Assembly (NCBI GenBank): GCA_024114885.1
Contig: CP099421.1
Span: 1,240,001 to 1,304,000 of the forward strand
Reading direction: 5' to 3'
DNA from: Septoria linicola
Lineage: Eukaryota; Ascomycota; Dothideomycetes; Mycosphaerellales; Mycosphaerellaceae
Length of the DNA: 64,000 nucleotides
Shown one piece after another: positions 33,135-45,014 of this stretch. How positions within the stretch are numbered: position 1 is the stretch's first letter; every line of letters begins with the position of its first letter. A model generated the notes under the pieces. It was not told the origin of the DNA. It made no database searches and saw nothing but the letters and a program-made list of their open reading frames with translations. A program made the translations under genes and the position numbers.

Positions 33135-33207
33135 TACTTTCGCCGCGAATTGAACGCGGGACCTTCTGTGTGTTAGACAGACGTGATAACCCCTACACCA
33201 CGAAAGC
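33135..33207 (-). tRNA. tRNA-Val (anticodon AAC)
   Basis: 73-base cloverleaf on the minus strand without intron. Acceptor stem GCTTTCG pairs with CGAAAGT (one G-U closing pair), D arm GTG...CAC with GGGGTTAT loop, anticodon stem TCTGT/ACAGA around the loop CTAACAC (anticodon AAC), T arm CCGCG-TTCAATT-CGCGG, discriminator A. The sequence is close to the common eukaryotic tRNA-Val. CCA is not encoded, as expected for a eukaryote. Confidence 0.95.
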
Positions 33208-33503
33208 AATAGACACTACTGTTGTGGTGTTGTTCATAACTGCTAGTCACTAGTCAAGTGGGACTTCCGACTAGCCTCTCGAAATTTGGCCGACAAGCGC
33301 CGGTGAGGTCGTAGAGCACCTCTTCAGCAGTGTCGCAGCCACGGAATCCTGCCGATCGTGCAAAGTCTCCGGGCTGTGTGTAGCTTGTATGGAATCGTTG
33401 TCGCATCTGCCTCGAAGCAGACCGATGGTTGCCAAACCATGACGGAATTCTTCCAAGGGCTAGCTCAAGTTCCGATTGACGGAGTGATCATGTCTTTTCG
33501 GCC

Positions 33504-34385
33504 TCACCCAAGCAGAGAATCGAATCCAGCCACTAGCTCGTTCCATTGCTGAGAATGCTGGGTACTCCAAGCCTGCACGGCAGCCACTCCTTTGAGATTG
33601 TCGCGCATGCGATCAGCATTGGTGGTGCCACAGAGCACTGAAATGTTCCCGAGACCCAGGACAAGGCTATAGAGAGCGACTTCTTTGCTGACCTCCGCCT
33701 GATCTCGGAGGAAGAGGACTGGCTGGGACTCGAGTAGATGTGGATTCGCGGTGAGAGTCCAGAAGCTCTGGTAAACGATTCCCTTGCTCTGGCAGAAAGC
33801 ACGGATGCTGCGGTCGTACCCAGACTCTCTGTAGAACCGGTTCTGTAGTACTGACGGCTTGACAGCTGCAGTGTCATACAGGGCTTGGAGCTCATGCAGG
33901 TCATAGCAGTTCGAGATCCCCAGCGTGTGGACTTCACCAGGCACGTGTGTTTCCATCGCTCTCCACGCCTCCAGAGTCTGAGAGGAGGCTGAGAATGGCG
34001 AGTGCAGGACGAGGCAGTCAATGTAAGGTTGTGCTCCGTTCTCAACATGTTGAAGGTTTGCAAGGGACGAGGCTACTGAAGCATGAACCTGATCAGTGAT
34101 GCTGCCCCGGGGATTGTACGGCATCCCAGCCTTCGGATCTTGGCCATTGGTGGATGTGTATTTTGTCTGAATGTAGAGGTCTTCACGCTTGATAGATCCA
34201 TCTCGGAGTGCGTCGCGGATCCCAGCACCAACGAGATTCTCTTGATAATGCTTTGGCTGCGCTGCAGTGTCTACTGCTCGGAAGCCGGATTGAAGCGCTT
34301 GCTTTACAAGGTCTTGAGTTTTGTCCTTCTTCCACGCGGTACCGTAGAGGAGGCTGGGGAGCTTGGCGATTTTCGCAGCGCACAT
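33504..34385 (-). CDS. Aldo/keto reductase
   Basis: NAD(P)H-dependent reductase of 293 residues, one exon. Family signposts: GFRAVDTAAQPKHY (catalytic Asp and Tyr region), YIQTKYTS (catalytic Lys), DCLVLHSPF (catalytic His), LGISNCYDL, and the cofactor-binding end SVLCGTTNADRMRDNL. The ATG at 34383-34385 (MCAAKIAKLPSLLYGTAWKK) is preferred; the frame stays open 45 codons upstream to a GTG but without an ATG. The closest recalled class is the fungal D-galacturonate/glycerol reductase-like AKRs; substrate not certain. Confidence 0.9.
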   Translation of the reverse strand: MCAAKIAKLPSLLYGTAWKKDKTQDLVKQALQSGFRAVDTAAQPKHYQENLVGAGIRDALRDGSIKREDLYIQTKYTSTNGQDPKAGMPYNPRGSITDQVHASVASSLANLQHVENGAQPYIDCLVLHSPFSASSQTLEAWRAMETHVPGEVHTLGISNCYDLHELQALYDTAAVKPSVLQNRFYRESGYDRSIRAFCQSKGIVYQSFWTLTANPHLLESQPVLFLRDQAEVSKEVALYSLVLGLGNISVLCGTTNADRMRDNLKGVAAVQAWSTQHSQQWNELVAGFDSLLG

Positions 34386-35522
34386 GACGGCTGACGAGGA
34401 AGGATCGATGACCAGACGATGAATTCGCGAAGTCTTCGACAGGGCAACCGTTGAAACAGATTGATGAAGATCACGTTGGACTTCCCAGGTCGCGTATCTT
34501 ATTATGATGACGTCGCTCACCTGTGGACATATCGACAGGGATTTGAACAGGGCAGCGATCTACACTCCGATCCCTCTCAGACTTCACCTCTTCCACGAAG
34601 ACACAACGCTCGATGATACGATGTGTGGGCACTGCCGTGCTGTTCAAAGAGAGTAGCATGACTCGGGCAATCTGAAGGCGAGCTTGTTCCGGAAAGGCTC
34701 AACTTTCAGACGCAGCATCCTTTCACGTTTCATACCACTGTTGCACCTTCGTGCTCTCTTCGCACCATGTTGCATCTTTTTGCTTCGTGATAGTCCAGCT
34801 CAGAACGCTTACCATGGAAGATGAGCGGCTTGCGAAGAACATACCCTCCGTGTGACTGGCGCAGAAACTCGCCAACTTGGTTCGGTGTGCGAGCGTCTCG
34901 GATATACCAGGATCGTTGGTCGAAGAGCACATAAACCATCCGGCGAACTCCTTCCCGCCAGCCACAAAGATAGAGCCCTATCGAGCGAAGCAACCTCCGC
35001 AAGTACTGACAGCTCTCTATTCCTGGCTTGCATCGTTGGTCCCTACACATGGCCAGGTACCAACGTGGAGGCGCAAGTCGTCATTTGTCACATGTCGCAA
35101 TCAAAAACTGGGAAGCAGTCGGCATAGCCAGTCAGCACGGTTGCATACCGAGCTCTCTTACTCGTGAAATCTTATTATCGCCTGGAAGGCCTTGCTGTGA
35201 TCCCGTCAGTGGACCTGCAGGGCACGTCTCAACATGCCTTTCCCGGCAGGACCCTCTCGATCTATAACTCTGGCGTCGCAATCGCTCGTCTGCGGCTGGG
35301 CACGATGGCTGAACGCACGAAACTACGCCAAACTGATGAGTTCAGGGTAAATGAGAGCCTATGCAATGGCCGGTATCAAATCATGTGGGTAAGGTTGTTG
35401 CAGAAGGCGCCCAATGCCCTTTTTCTACGTCAACGAAGCCAACCAGCCCTCGCTTGGCCATCTACTTTTTCCTTCCGAGCAGCACTACAGCACATCATAA
35501 CCTTATAGGTTCCGACTCGCAT
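34386..35522. other. Divergent intergenic region
   Basis: 1.14 kb upstream region shared by the aldo/keto reductase and the aquaporin gene. Overlapping short frames only. A T-loop-like TTCAAATCC on the minus strand near 34535 does not fold into a tRNA. Confidence 0.55.
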
Positions 35523-37385
35523 ATGTTCAACACCAACACCTTCTCAGGGCTCTCGCATCGAGCATCTTCTGACATTCTAGGAGAATTCGACGATTCAAGC
35601 AATTCCGGAAGCTATCCACTGCGATCACTTCCAGAGTACTCACGATCAACACCCGCCATGGCGCAGCCGGGCTTGCCAACACCACCTGCTGGGCAACATC
35701 CTTTGCACGTCGAAAGTCCAGGCATGGACGAAAGTGCGCACGAAGAAGATATCAAAGGCTTCAAGCCATCCACATTCGGCAGTGTCAGGGGCTCTGATCG
35801 ACCACGCACCGCAGGACGAGATCGTAGTCACAGCAACGCCTCCAAGATGGACAGCTCACAGCCTCCACGCTTGGACTTCGACTTTCATGATGACGATAAT
35901 GCATCTCAAGCTCCTCCGCCTCAAAGAAGGCCTTCCAGGCAGCAACTCATGCGCTATGGTCCACCACCAAGTGCAGAAGGTGATTATGGGTACGGCGACC
36001 GACCGTACTGGCCACGCCCTCCATACGACTATGGTACGCCGGTGCGACCACCACCGCAGCAATCTGGAATTGGTGGAGACTATTGGGGCGAAGACCCGTC
36101 TTACTACAATCGTCCGTATGGCCGAAGTAGAATGAGCTCTTTGCGCGAGTCTGATGAATGGCGATCGCAAGGCGGAGGTGGCAGAGGTCCGCCCGGACCG
36201 CCACGACGACGTTACACAGGATACTATGACGATGACCCTTCGGAGTATGGACACGATGATGATGAAAGACCGCTCCGCTATCGTGGCCGACGAAAGCTGC
36301 CAAGCGAGAAGAGCTCGAAGAGTCCTCCGCCGGAAGTCATCATGCGACTGCCGTTCACAGAGTGGATGAATGGGTCTGCCAAAGCTCGTAAGTGTAGCAA
36401 TGTTGGAATAGCGCGATGCGATACTGACGACCTTACCAGACTTTGTGGCGGCAATGGGCGAATTCATGGGCACAACCATGTTCTTGTTCTTTGCATTCGC
36501 AGGCACACAGGTAGCTAACATTGGTGCTGGCGACAACTCGAATCAGTCTACGACCAACGCTGCCACTGGGTTCAGCCCGATTGTGCTGATGTACATCTCC
36601 CTCTCATTCGGCTTTAGCTTGATGGTCAACGTCTGGATCTTCTTCCGTATCTCTGGTGGACTGTGAGTTCTATCACGCGCGTCGGAGAGTTGACCTAGGC
36701 TAACGCGATCTAGCTTTAATCCTGCTGTGACGCTTGCGATGATGATTGTGAAGGGTGTCGGCATAGTCCGAGGCATTCTGCTCATCTGCGCACAACTGCT
36801 CGGCGCCATCTTCGGGTCATACATCGTTTCGGTGCTCTTTCCGACCACGTTCAACGTACGGACAACGTTGTCGGAAGGCACTTCTATCGCCCGAGGAGTC
36901 TTTGTGAGTGATTATCAGCCCTTGACAAATACCAATGTCGCTAACAGAATTCTAGATCGAAGCACTCCTGACTGCTGAACTTGTCTTCACAATCTACATG
37001 TTGGCCAACGAGAAGCACAAGGCTACGTTCATGGCCCCTGTGGGTATCGGCCTCGCGCTCTTTGTCGCAGAACTGATCGGCGTCTACTACACCGGAGGCA
37101 GTCTGAACCCAGCACGATCATTCGGACCATGCGTGATCTCTGGCACATGGGACGAGGAGCATTGGATCTACTGTAAGACACGAATAGTTTCGAATGCCAC
37201 ACAAGAGCAACTGCTAACATACCACAGGGGTCGGACCTTGTGCGGGAGCACTCATCGCGTGGGCCTTCTACCGCTTGATCAAAATGCTCGAGTACGAAAT
37301 GGCGAACCCTGGTCAAGAGTCCGCCAGCAAGGAAGAAGCCGCCGAAGAAGCCGAGGAGATGACACCGAAGAAGGAGACTGTGTAG
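35523..37385 (+). CDS. Aquaporin with long N-terminal tail
   Basis: MIP-family channel, 550 residues. Five exons: 35523-36387, 36440-36662, 36714-36903, 36956-37172, 37228-37385, with four introns of 51-55 bp that all keep frame. About 290 disordered N-terminal residues (Pro, Arg, Tyr, Gly and Asp rich) precede six membrane segments. Both NPA boxes are canonical: LFNPAVT (N365) and SLNPARSFGP (N477). The selectivity-filter positions, counted by fixed spacing from the NPA boxes of AQP1 without gaps, are Phe345, Glu465, Gly474 and Arg480; Glu replaces the usual His of water channels. C-terminus is Lys/Glu rich. The in-frame ATG at 35361 is ignored because the ATG at 35523 gives a normal fungal start. 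Transport of water is likely; other solutes cannot be excluded. Confidence 0.93.
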
Positions 37386-37750
37386 CACGATGTTACAGAC
37401 CCCCACAAGCGGCATCAACTGGTGTGACGAACTGGTGATCTGAAGCATTTGCATACTTCAGGCGAAAAGCGTAATGATTAATGACTAGTATGTACTAGAT
37501 ACTTCCGCCTTCGCTGGCAGGGCCGGCGAATCTTGGAGCGAGGCGTATGATGGGACATGGCATGGAATGGAATGGAAATGTACACATCTCTCAATCTGTC
37601 TTCTACATTCTGGATTGGTACTCGACTCGTGTGAAAAGTGATGGCGACTTAGGAAAGGGCTGAGTTCCCGGCGCAGATCGGACCACAAAAAGTTGATACT
37701 CGCGTTGTGTCAAGATGCTTGTGCTCTGCTACTGTGGTTGTATACTGACT

Positions 37751-37812
37751 CTACATCTGGCAAAGCTTCGCAGTGGTCTAATCTATATCTGGCAAAGCTT
37801 CGCAGTGGTCTA
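37751..37812. repeat. Direct 30-bp repeat, two copies
   Basis: Copies at 37751-37780 and 37783-37812 (32-bp period) differ at a single base (C/T). Core is TCTGGCAAAGCTTCGCAG. It lies about 370 bases beyond the aquaporin stop. Only two copies were seen. Confidence 0.9.
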
Positions 37813-40800
37813 TTTATGTAAAGTGTGCATTGGACCATAGGACATCATTGGAGCTACGCGTGCTCCTGAGTCGAGTAACGGTTTTCAATTGTACAAAGGA
37901 CGAAGTGCTCATTGCTACAATGTGATGAGCATATGAATGGCCCTGTACACACAATAGGCGACGAAACTTAGCTTCACTAGTCAGTCCCGTTGAAGGTTTG
38001 CTTCGTCACGCTTCAGACTTTATCTGGTGTGATGGCAAGTCATCAACACAGCGGCCACGTAGCATGTGTCTTCGACAGTCCTGGCTGATGCTCAAAACGA
38101 CTCTCGTACCAGCAGCAGTTGGCCGGGCTCCGTAAGAGGGAGCCTGCCTGGATGATCACGGCTATGTCAATTGAGGTGCCCGGTCCGTATGCTCGAGGAG
38201 GCGGAAGTCGGCCGTGGTCGAGGAAGTTCCTGGGCTGCACGAGAATTCGCTTGGGCTATCGCCCATAAGGCGAGCAGCTCTGTGCTCTCTGTGAAGACAT
38301 GGTAAGCGCTGCTAAGGACGGTATCTCCTATGTTGTGTGTATACGTGTATATGTGCATATTTCGTGTCTGAGGTGTTGTGAGCCTCGGTCGTCTTCCAGA
38401 GCTGTGCGCAACAACACCATACCATCGCTATTGGTCTTCTACTTGCGTGACATATGTCTTGTGCTCCATCATGCAGATGGCAGTGACTTGCTGAGGCTTC
38501 TACGACCTGCGAATGTCGTGCCAGTTGTAAGCCCGCAAAACCGAGCGTCGTCCGCCACGATAGCACGCCCGACACCAGCACCACACACAACTCTTCGCTC
38601 GCATAGGCTACCATGGCTTCGATCACTCCTGCCGTGCTGGTGCTTCAAGGAGCGTCTCATTATGGCCTGGGAACATGAGCCATATCTTTGCGTAGCCCTC
38701 CTGGCGTGTGAAGCGAGCACCGACTACAACGCCCACGACTGAGTTCCCACTGGTAACGACCGAACAACATACGCTGGCCTGTCAACACGACTGCCTGACC
38801 GCTGGATGAGCCTGCAGCGCAAATCAAGACATCCTTCACGGAGTGCCTGAGTCCCGCTTGGAGGCATGACAAGCTGCGGGCATCATGGTCCACGAAGGTG
38901 GCCATGAGCATAATCCAAGAGCAACGCTATGGACGTCCGTACTATACCATGACGGCTGAAAGAGCATTGAGACAGAAGGCGCATTGCTCGGGAAGAGGCA
39001 GTCGCGGTGGTTCGGAGGGATCTTGCCAAGTCAGCAGGAGCGCCCACCTCCGCTTTGACGCGTTCTTGCCCTCACGCTGCCATCTACAAAGGCGAGGAGT
39101 CTACACTTTTCAGCAGAGACCTGGAGCGGATCTGCCGAGCACAGCTTTCGGGAGATATGATATCCGGGATATGCGGAGCGCTTGCTGAGACGACATCTCC
39201 CACTTGTCCGCTATCTGTAGCAGGCATGCTATCGCAAACCTGGCTTCAAGCTCAAGGGCATACAGCCGGAGGCCAAACAACTCAACTTCTGACGGGCGTC
39301 CAAGTCAATATCACAAGTCTGCACGCGATGCGAATGACGTGGTAGAGCAAGAGTAGGGATATTGATGCAAAAGCCGAATACAAAAGGCTCATGCAGCACG
39401 AGGTGCTCGCAGCCCGCGGACAGCAAGACTGGCAGCGATATGCACAGCAAGGCGGAGGCATACTATGCTATGCTGTTCCATTAACTGAAGTCGAGATCGG
39501 TGCCGCTTGAAGACACTATGAAAGGGTCGGCCAACTGGCTGGACAAGCTGCAGACCATACTTCGCGGCAGAGGGAGTAGCATGATGAGATTGAATGTCCA
39601 GGAAAAGCTGCGTCCCGATTCCTTGAGGCCAAGGAGAGGAAAGCATAGCCATCAGTGGTGCGGAATCATGACTGGTATGCGTGCGGACTCAGACCGAGCC
39701 TGCATACTGCTCGTTCGAAGAAAAGTTGCTGACCCATAAGGAGGACTCTGCTTGCAGAAAGCAGCGCTTGCGATATTTGCCAGGCTCGCAGCGCTAGGAG
39801 CTGGAGTCGAGTGTCACAGCCTCGACACAAGACAGTGGACGTTGCTGGTCATGACTGAGCCTTTCGCTGCTGGCGTGTGATGTGGATCGCATTTATCAGG
39901 ACCCCACGCGCGGATTGCCGGAACTTCAGAGATCGGGAAAAGTGTGCAATCTTGCTGCGCTTTCGATACAATGCGCCTTTTGAGCTTTGCTTGTCCAGCC
40001 ACGCAGATTGCTTTGCAGTCTGTGAGCTCAAATTCCGAGCTTCATGTCTCGACGGGCGCGACATGATACGGTGTGCTGTAACAGCTCCATCTGGTACAAC
40101 CAGCAATTCGCTTGGCACATGGACGGCCTAGCGTGTACATCTGGAGCCCGCCAATGTAGAGGTCAAGCAACGCGCTGTCTGCTCTTTGCGGCCTGAGCTA
40201 GATCCGTGTCTGTCACGCCATGTTCTCGGCGATTGACTGTGCTTTCAGTCCCGCCACCGCCACTTGCTCGCTGTAGATGCGCCTCTGGTGAAAAAGAGCC
40301 ATCAGATGCTGGCACCTGGCGCGCCTAAAGATCGCTTGTCCTCCTCTTACGAACAGCCTCGGTTGTCGAGGCGCTTGCGACGACTTTCAGGATGCTCTTG
40401 CTTGCACAGTCTGCTGGTAGGAAGCGATAGTTGTCTGAGCCAATAGAGGTATCATTCTCGAGGCACGTAAGGGATGAGCGGCCCGCGATGGCATGTGTGG
40501 TGTTCGAGGCATGTCCTCGATAGGCGGTGCTTTGTCCTCCTTCTTTGTCAAGTCTACTTTCGAGTTGTGGAGTACGACTGCGACATGCTTTGATGATTGT
40601 TGACCAAAGCCGTCGAGTTGTTGATCGGAAGCGCGACGGATCCGAGAGGAAGTTTTCACCTGGACGATCGAGACCAAGTCCATTGCCGGGCTTTTGCACT
40701 GATGGTCTTGTCGCTGTTCGTATTGTCTTGCGGACGAGTCGGTCGGCGGTATGGTCGCGCTCACGGCTCTGCTGGTTGCGTTTGTCCGTCATCCGCCTCC

Positions 40801-43070
40801 CTGCTGCCAATCACTGCCGGCTGGGTTGCTTGTCGATGTTACCTGGATGTCCTCACGCCAGGCGATTGTGACATGAGATGCTCGTCGGGTGTTGCGAGAC
40901 CCTCGGATTTGTTCTGCGCGGGTGCGATGGTCAGCAATATACCACGCAGAAATGGAAACCAGCTGAGGGTTGGGCTTCATCATTGGAACAAATCGTGCAA
41001 ACGCTTTACGCACTGCCTCGCAGTGTGAGCCCGCCCGTGCGGTAATGATGGCTTGAAAGTGGACGCTGAACAGTGCGTGAGCGATTTCCTGCTTCACGAG
41101 CGTCCCGCGCTGCCTGTTCATGTCGCTGTCGTCTGCGAGAACCAGCAGCTGTTACCTACGATAGTGTCGAGCGCGAGCACGACTTGATGTGGGTGGCGAC
41201 TTGAGGCCTAAAAAAACCTCAGTCACGACGCTGAGTAGTGGGAAGCGGGCGGCACACAAAGTCGACAGCCTCGTAGTCGACCGTAAGGGCACAGAAGCAC
41301 GACCATTGAAATCGTGATGTTGGAAGAGCGACGAGACGTGCGAGATGCTTTTGTGACGGTCAGACGAGGGCGTGCTTCTTCTCCAGACCATTGCAGACAG
41401 CAACGACATGATGAAAAAGTGTTGTCAACTGCAAGCAATGACTGAAAACTCAAAAATTGGTCTGATGGAAAAAGCGGATCCAAACCCACGGGCCTGAGCA
41501 TCTGCGTTGTGCAATGCGAGCTCATGTTAACCCGCCAGTCATATTCGTGAGCATGACTGGCCAGAGTGAAGCGAGTTGCTTGCACGGACAACTGCCTTCG
41601 TTTGCTTCCCCCAGTGCCCACTGAAGAAGAAAGAAGAGGATGTGAAGGGGAGAAGGGAGATACTTATAGGCAAGAATCACTAGCGCGCGGCCACGCCCGT
41701 CACCTGGCAACCCCTGGATGTTGTTCTAGGCACCAAGGCTCGACATCACGAATTCGCATGTGTGCTTAGCGTTTGCCGGTGTGCGCAGGACAAGAAGCAC
41801 ACCGTCTTCATCAGCGCTCGCAGGGAGTGGAGTGCTGGGGCTCATGAGACCCCTAAGCCGGACAGCTCGTGTTTGAGCGCATGGCACAGCTCGCATCTAC
41901 GAGGACTAATTGCTCTGCCGTCTTGGTGCACCCCCAAAGCCCAAATCGGAGTTATTCTGTGTACAATCATGCCTGCCGCATGAGTCGTCTGCTCCCTCGA
42001 TGCGGACTTCTCACCCACCGAGCGTGACTAGCCAACAACTGCGTAAAGGCTTCTGCTCTGGCTTGCACGTACGCGCTGCTTGTTCGAGGCCAGCTCTCGC
42101 CGCGGGTTGTAGAGCACACAGCCGCACTAGATCGCTGCAATGTGCCCAACGAGCGTCGGAGTACGGAGATGTGCGACCAAGAACGCACTCGACTCGGCTG
42201 CCACTGTTTGCAAGTTGTGATAGCACGCCTTGTGTCCTCAAACGTCCTGAGCTGCATTGGGCTCCGCCAGAAGGCAATTGCTCCATGATGTTGTTCGTGT
42301 CGAGACTGAGCGCGACTGCTCACGAGATGCCTCGCAATGCCCGGATGCGACAGGTGTTGACTATCTGTGCATGTTCGTGCTCGCTGGCACCATGACCTGC
42401 CCGTGTCTGCCAGACTCGATGTGCATGTGGTCAGTACGCATGCGAGCCCATGAGTCTACGCAGATGCTTCGCTAACTTGTCTCTTCATCGACGGACCGAA
42501 AAGCTGTTCCCTCTCCTGCCCTCACGCCGGCAGCCATGGGTCGCGTCACCGAGCACCTGCGGAAAGTGAAGTGTCGGCAATGGTACGGGAAGCACCCGCA
42601 CGCTTGAAGTGCTATAAGGGCAAAAGTTCATGCAACTTCCATCAATCGCCTCCACCATGGCGCAGTCGGTGGCTCGGCTTCGTTTCCAATAATAACGAAG
42701 GGCGAGGTCAGTGGAATTCGGAAGGTACGTACTAACGTGCAACGGCCCTGACATGTAACAAAAAACATTGCAATGACTTGCTTGCGAGTAGGGTTGGCAT
42801 CCGAAAAACATGAAGTAGCAATGTTTCCCTCGGCCCCTTCGGCAAGGGTTAGAGTTTTGCTGTTCGAGCCCCTGTTATGTAGGCCATGGACGGCATACTT
42901 TTGCTTCCGCAACGCCAACATTATCCGCCGCACGCCCTGAAGGCTTCTCTCCCACCACAATAGGAACACGGACAACGACGAGATTCACAGTACACGGACC
43001 AGCGGACTGCTCCTTTTGTGTCACCGATTGAACTCGTGAAAGACAGGCAAGTAAGCAGCAAACAGCAGCA

Positions 43071-43140
43071 GTTGTTATCTCTTACTCTCCTTTCTTTTGC
43101 CTCACTTCCTCGCTCACCACCATTTCTTTTGACTCGATCA
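43071..43140 (+). promoter_or_regulatory. Pyrimidine-rich core promoter/leader
   Basis: A CT-rich tract (TCTCTTACTCTCCTTTCTTT and similar) 70-140 bases upstream of the BTB-like ATG, in the place where filamentous fungi often carry CT boxes near the transcription start. Inference from composition and position. Confidence 0.4.
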
Positions 43141-43211
43141 GCTCACGCACTCTCTGCACCACAACAGCATTAACCACTTCCCCCAACCGCAGACCAACGC
43201 GCATTACCACC

Positions 43212-44891
43212 ATGGCACACCCAGAGCCAACGGGTCACTCATTCCCCGACTTCGCGGACGGCGATGTCAGGATCGCGCTCTCTGGCTCGCGCCAGTATCA
43301 GCTTCACAGTGGCGTTCTGAAGAACTCCTCGTCGGTGATGCAAGAGCTTCTCAGTGAGCAGTATGCCGCGCAGCTCAACCACGCAGCTCACAAAAGGGGC
43401 GTGCTCATCCGACACAAGTTGGTCTTGGTTCACAATGACGACGCCGATGAAGGAGACAGCAATCTCGCCTTCGTTTTTGAGCCTGTGCCGCTCGATGCGC
43501 ATGGACGTCCAGCACCGGGCGCGCCGAGTGGCATTGGCCTCGAGCTGGAGAATGGTCGCCGCATTTCTCCAGCTTTGATGGCTTACGATGCTGTGCTGGG
43601 CGCGTTCTACAACCAGCCGATCAATTTGGGCGACTCTCAGTAAGTAGAGCTTCCTTCCGCGACTCGATACCTAGTGCACACGCCAGGGGCCCGCAACCTT
43701 GAGAGAGAAGGCGAACATACACTAATACGTCCACCAGGGAGGACGGTCTCGCCGAGCTACTTGGCAATGCTTTCCAAGCGACTATTGTAGCCGAGAACCT
43801 CAATTGTATTCGTATTGTCAGTAAGCCTATCGAAGCTACCCTGCTCGGCGCTGGCCAGAACCTCTACAAAGCAATCGCAGACAATCCGACAGCATGGCTG
43901 GGCTTCGCCTCACGGGTCAAATCGCGCGCAATTTTCAAGGAGGCGATCATACACGCAGCGGGTCAATACAACACCTCTCATGTCCGAGAAGCAATGGCTG
44001 ATGGATCTTTGCCGGAGGAAGTTGTCAAGGTGCTCCGCAAGAAGGGACAATGGGTCAAGCAAACCGTGAGCGACTCATCACGATATCTTGCTTCGTACTA
44101 CCCATCTATGCTGCTGCGAGAATTCAAGCCTGGAGACAAGGACAATGTGTCGCGTGCTTCGTACGGCAACGACATCATGATGTGGATTGCTGTGACTATC
44201 TTTCGACACTGGGTGTGCGATCTAATGGCATCTGATCGCACTCATCACGCCAAAGATTGCGGCTGGGCGTTTTGCAATGCGATCTGCAAGGGTGGTGACA
44301 CATACCTCGATCGGAAGATGCTCCAGACGAGCTTCCACGCACGGTTTCCGATGACAGGCAAGGGCATGGCTTGTGTCGAGCACCGTCTTTCGGAAATCAA
44401 GGAGGATGTCAAGCAGTGGATCATGGTCAGTACTGCGCATCGCACCTCAGAGAAAGCACTGCTAATTCTATCTCTAGCCATTGAAGAAAAGCAATTCTGC
44501 TCTCGACCTCACTCAGTATCCAGTGGCGCACTTTCTCCATGCACCTGTCTTTGGTGAGGACTACCCATGGGACGACAGCACGCTTGAGCCGCGCGGAATC
44601 GACGAAGATGACGATGAGCCAACGACTGTTGGTGGTAGCATGACGGAAGGCTACCCAGAAGAATACGATGATGACAGTGGTCAGAACATTGCCGGCTTCC
44701 GGGTCGACGTGTCTGATGAGGTTGTGGAAGAGCACGATGAGGACATGTCTGAGGCTGACCTACCGCGCTATCGACCCGAGACTCCGATCTTCAACACTGC
44801 GGGAGAGGGCGACGCTGATGCTGATGATAGCGCTGACGAGGACAACGGAGATGCGCGTGAGCTGCGAGCTTTGAGCGAAGCCAGCAAGTAG
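43212..44891 (+). CDS. BTB/POZ-like protein with acidic tail
   Basis: 509 residues. Three exons: 43212-43639, 43738-44425, 44478-44891; introns of 98 bp (branch CACTAATAC, CCACCAG acceptor) and 52 bp (GTCAGT donor, CTCTAG acceptor). The N-terminus FADGDVRIALSGSRQYQLHSGVLKNSSSVM resembles the start of fungal BTB domains, with a loop-like insertion before the remainder; the middle (WLGFASRVKSR ... CDLMASDRTHHAKDCGW) is a conserved-looking helical region of unknown fold; the C-terminal 120 residues are strongly acidic (EDDDEPTT, EEYDDDSGQN). Probably a nuclear adaptor-like protein, but the role is unknown. The translation start lies in ACCACCATGG context, a good Kozak match. Confidence 0.82.
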
Positions 44892-45014
44892 GCGTCTGCT
44901 TGCAGAGCTGGAGTACTATTTTCGCTTGCAGCGACGCGACCGACTGCATGCAGTCTGGTATCGGCCGTGAGACATTGTGCACGGATAGTGAGCAAGAAGA
45001 CAGATGGGATGAGT

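Larger units (their letters stand above)
37386..43211. other. 5.8-kb stretch with no supportable gene
   Basis: Open frames here reach at most about 160 codons (for example 40325-40810 minus and 41910-42395 plus), overlap on both strands, are rich in R, S, C and H as expected of random frames, and show no domain or splice-linked partners. No transposon termini or target-site duplications were recognised. The last 130 bases (about 43071-43140 especially) are pyrimidine-rich and should be the BTB-like gene promoter. A non-coding RNA or long upstream control region is possible. Confidence 0.5.

Noticed and set aside
34501..34580. tRNA-like T-loop (TTCAAATCC) and GTA-like anticodon context on the minus strand
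   Set aside because: Acceptor, anticodon and T stems do not pair; no D arm. At most a tRNA relic.
37386..43211. Possible degenerate transposon
   Set aside because: No terminal repeats, target duplications, transposase or reverse-transcriptase fragments recognised.
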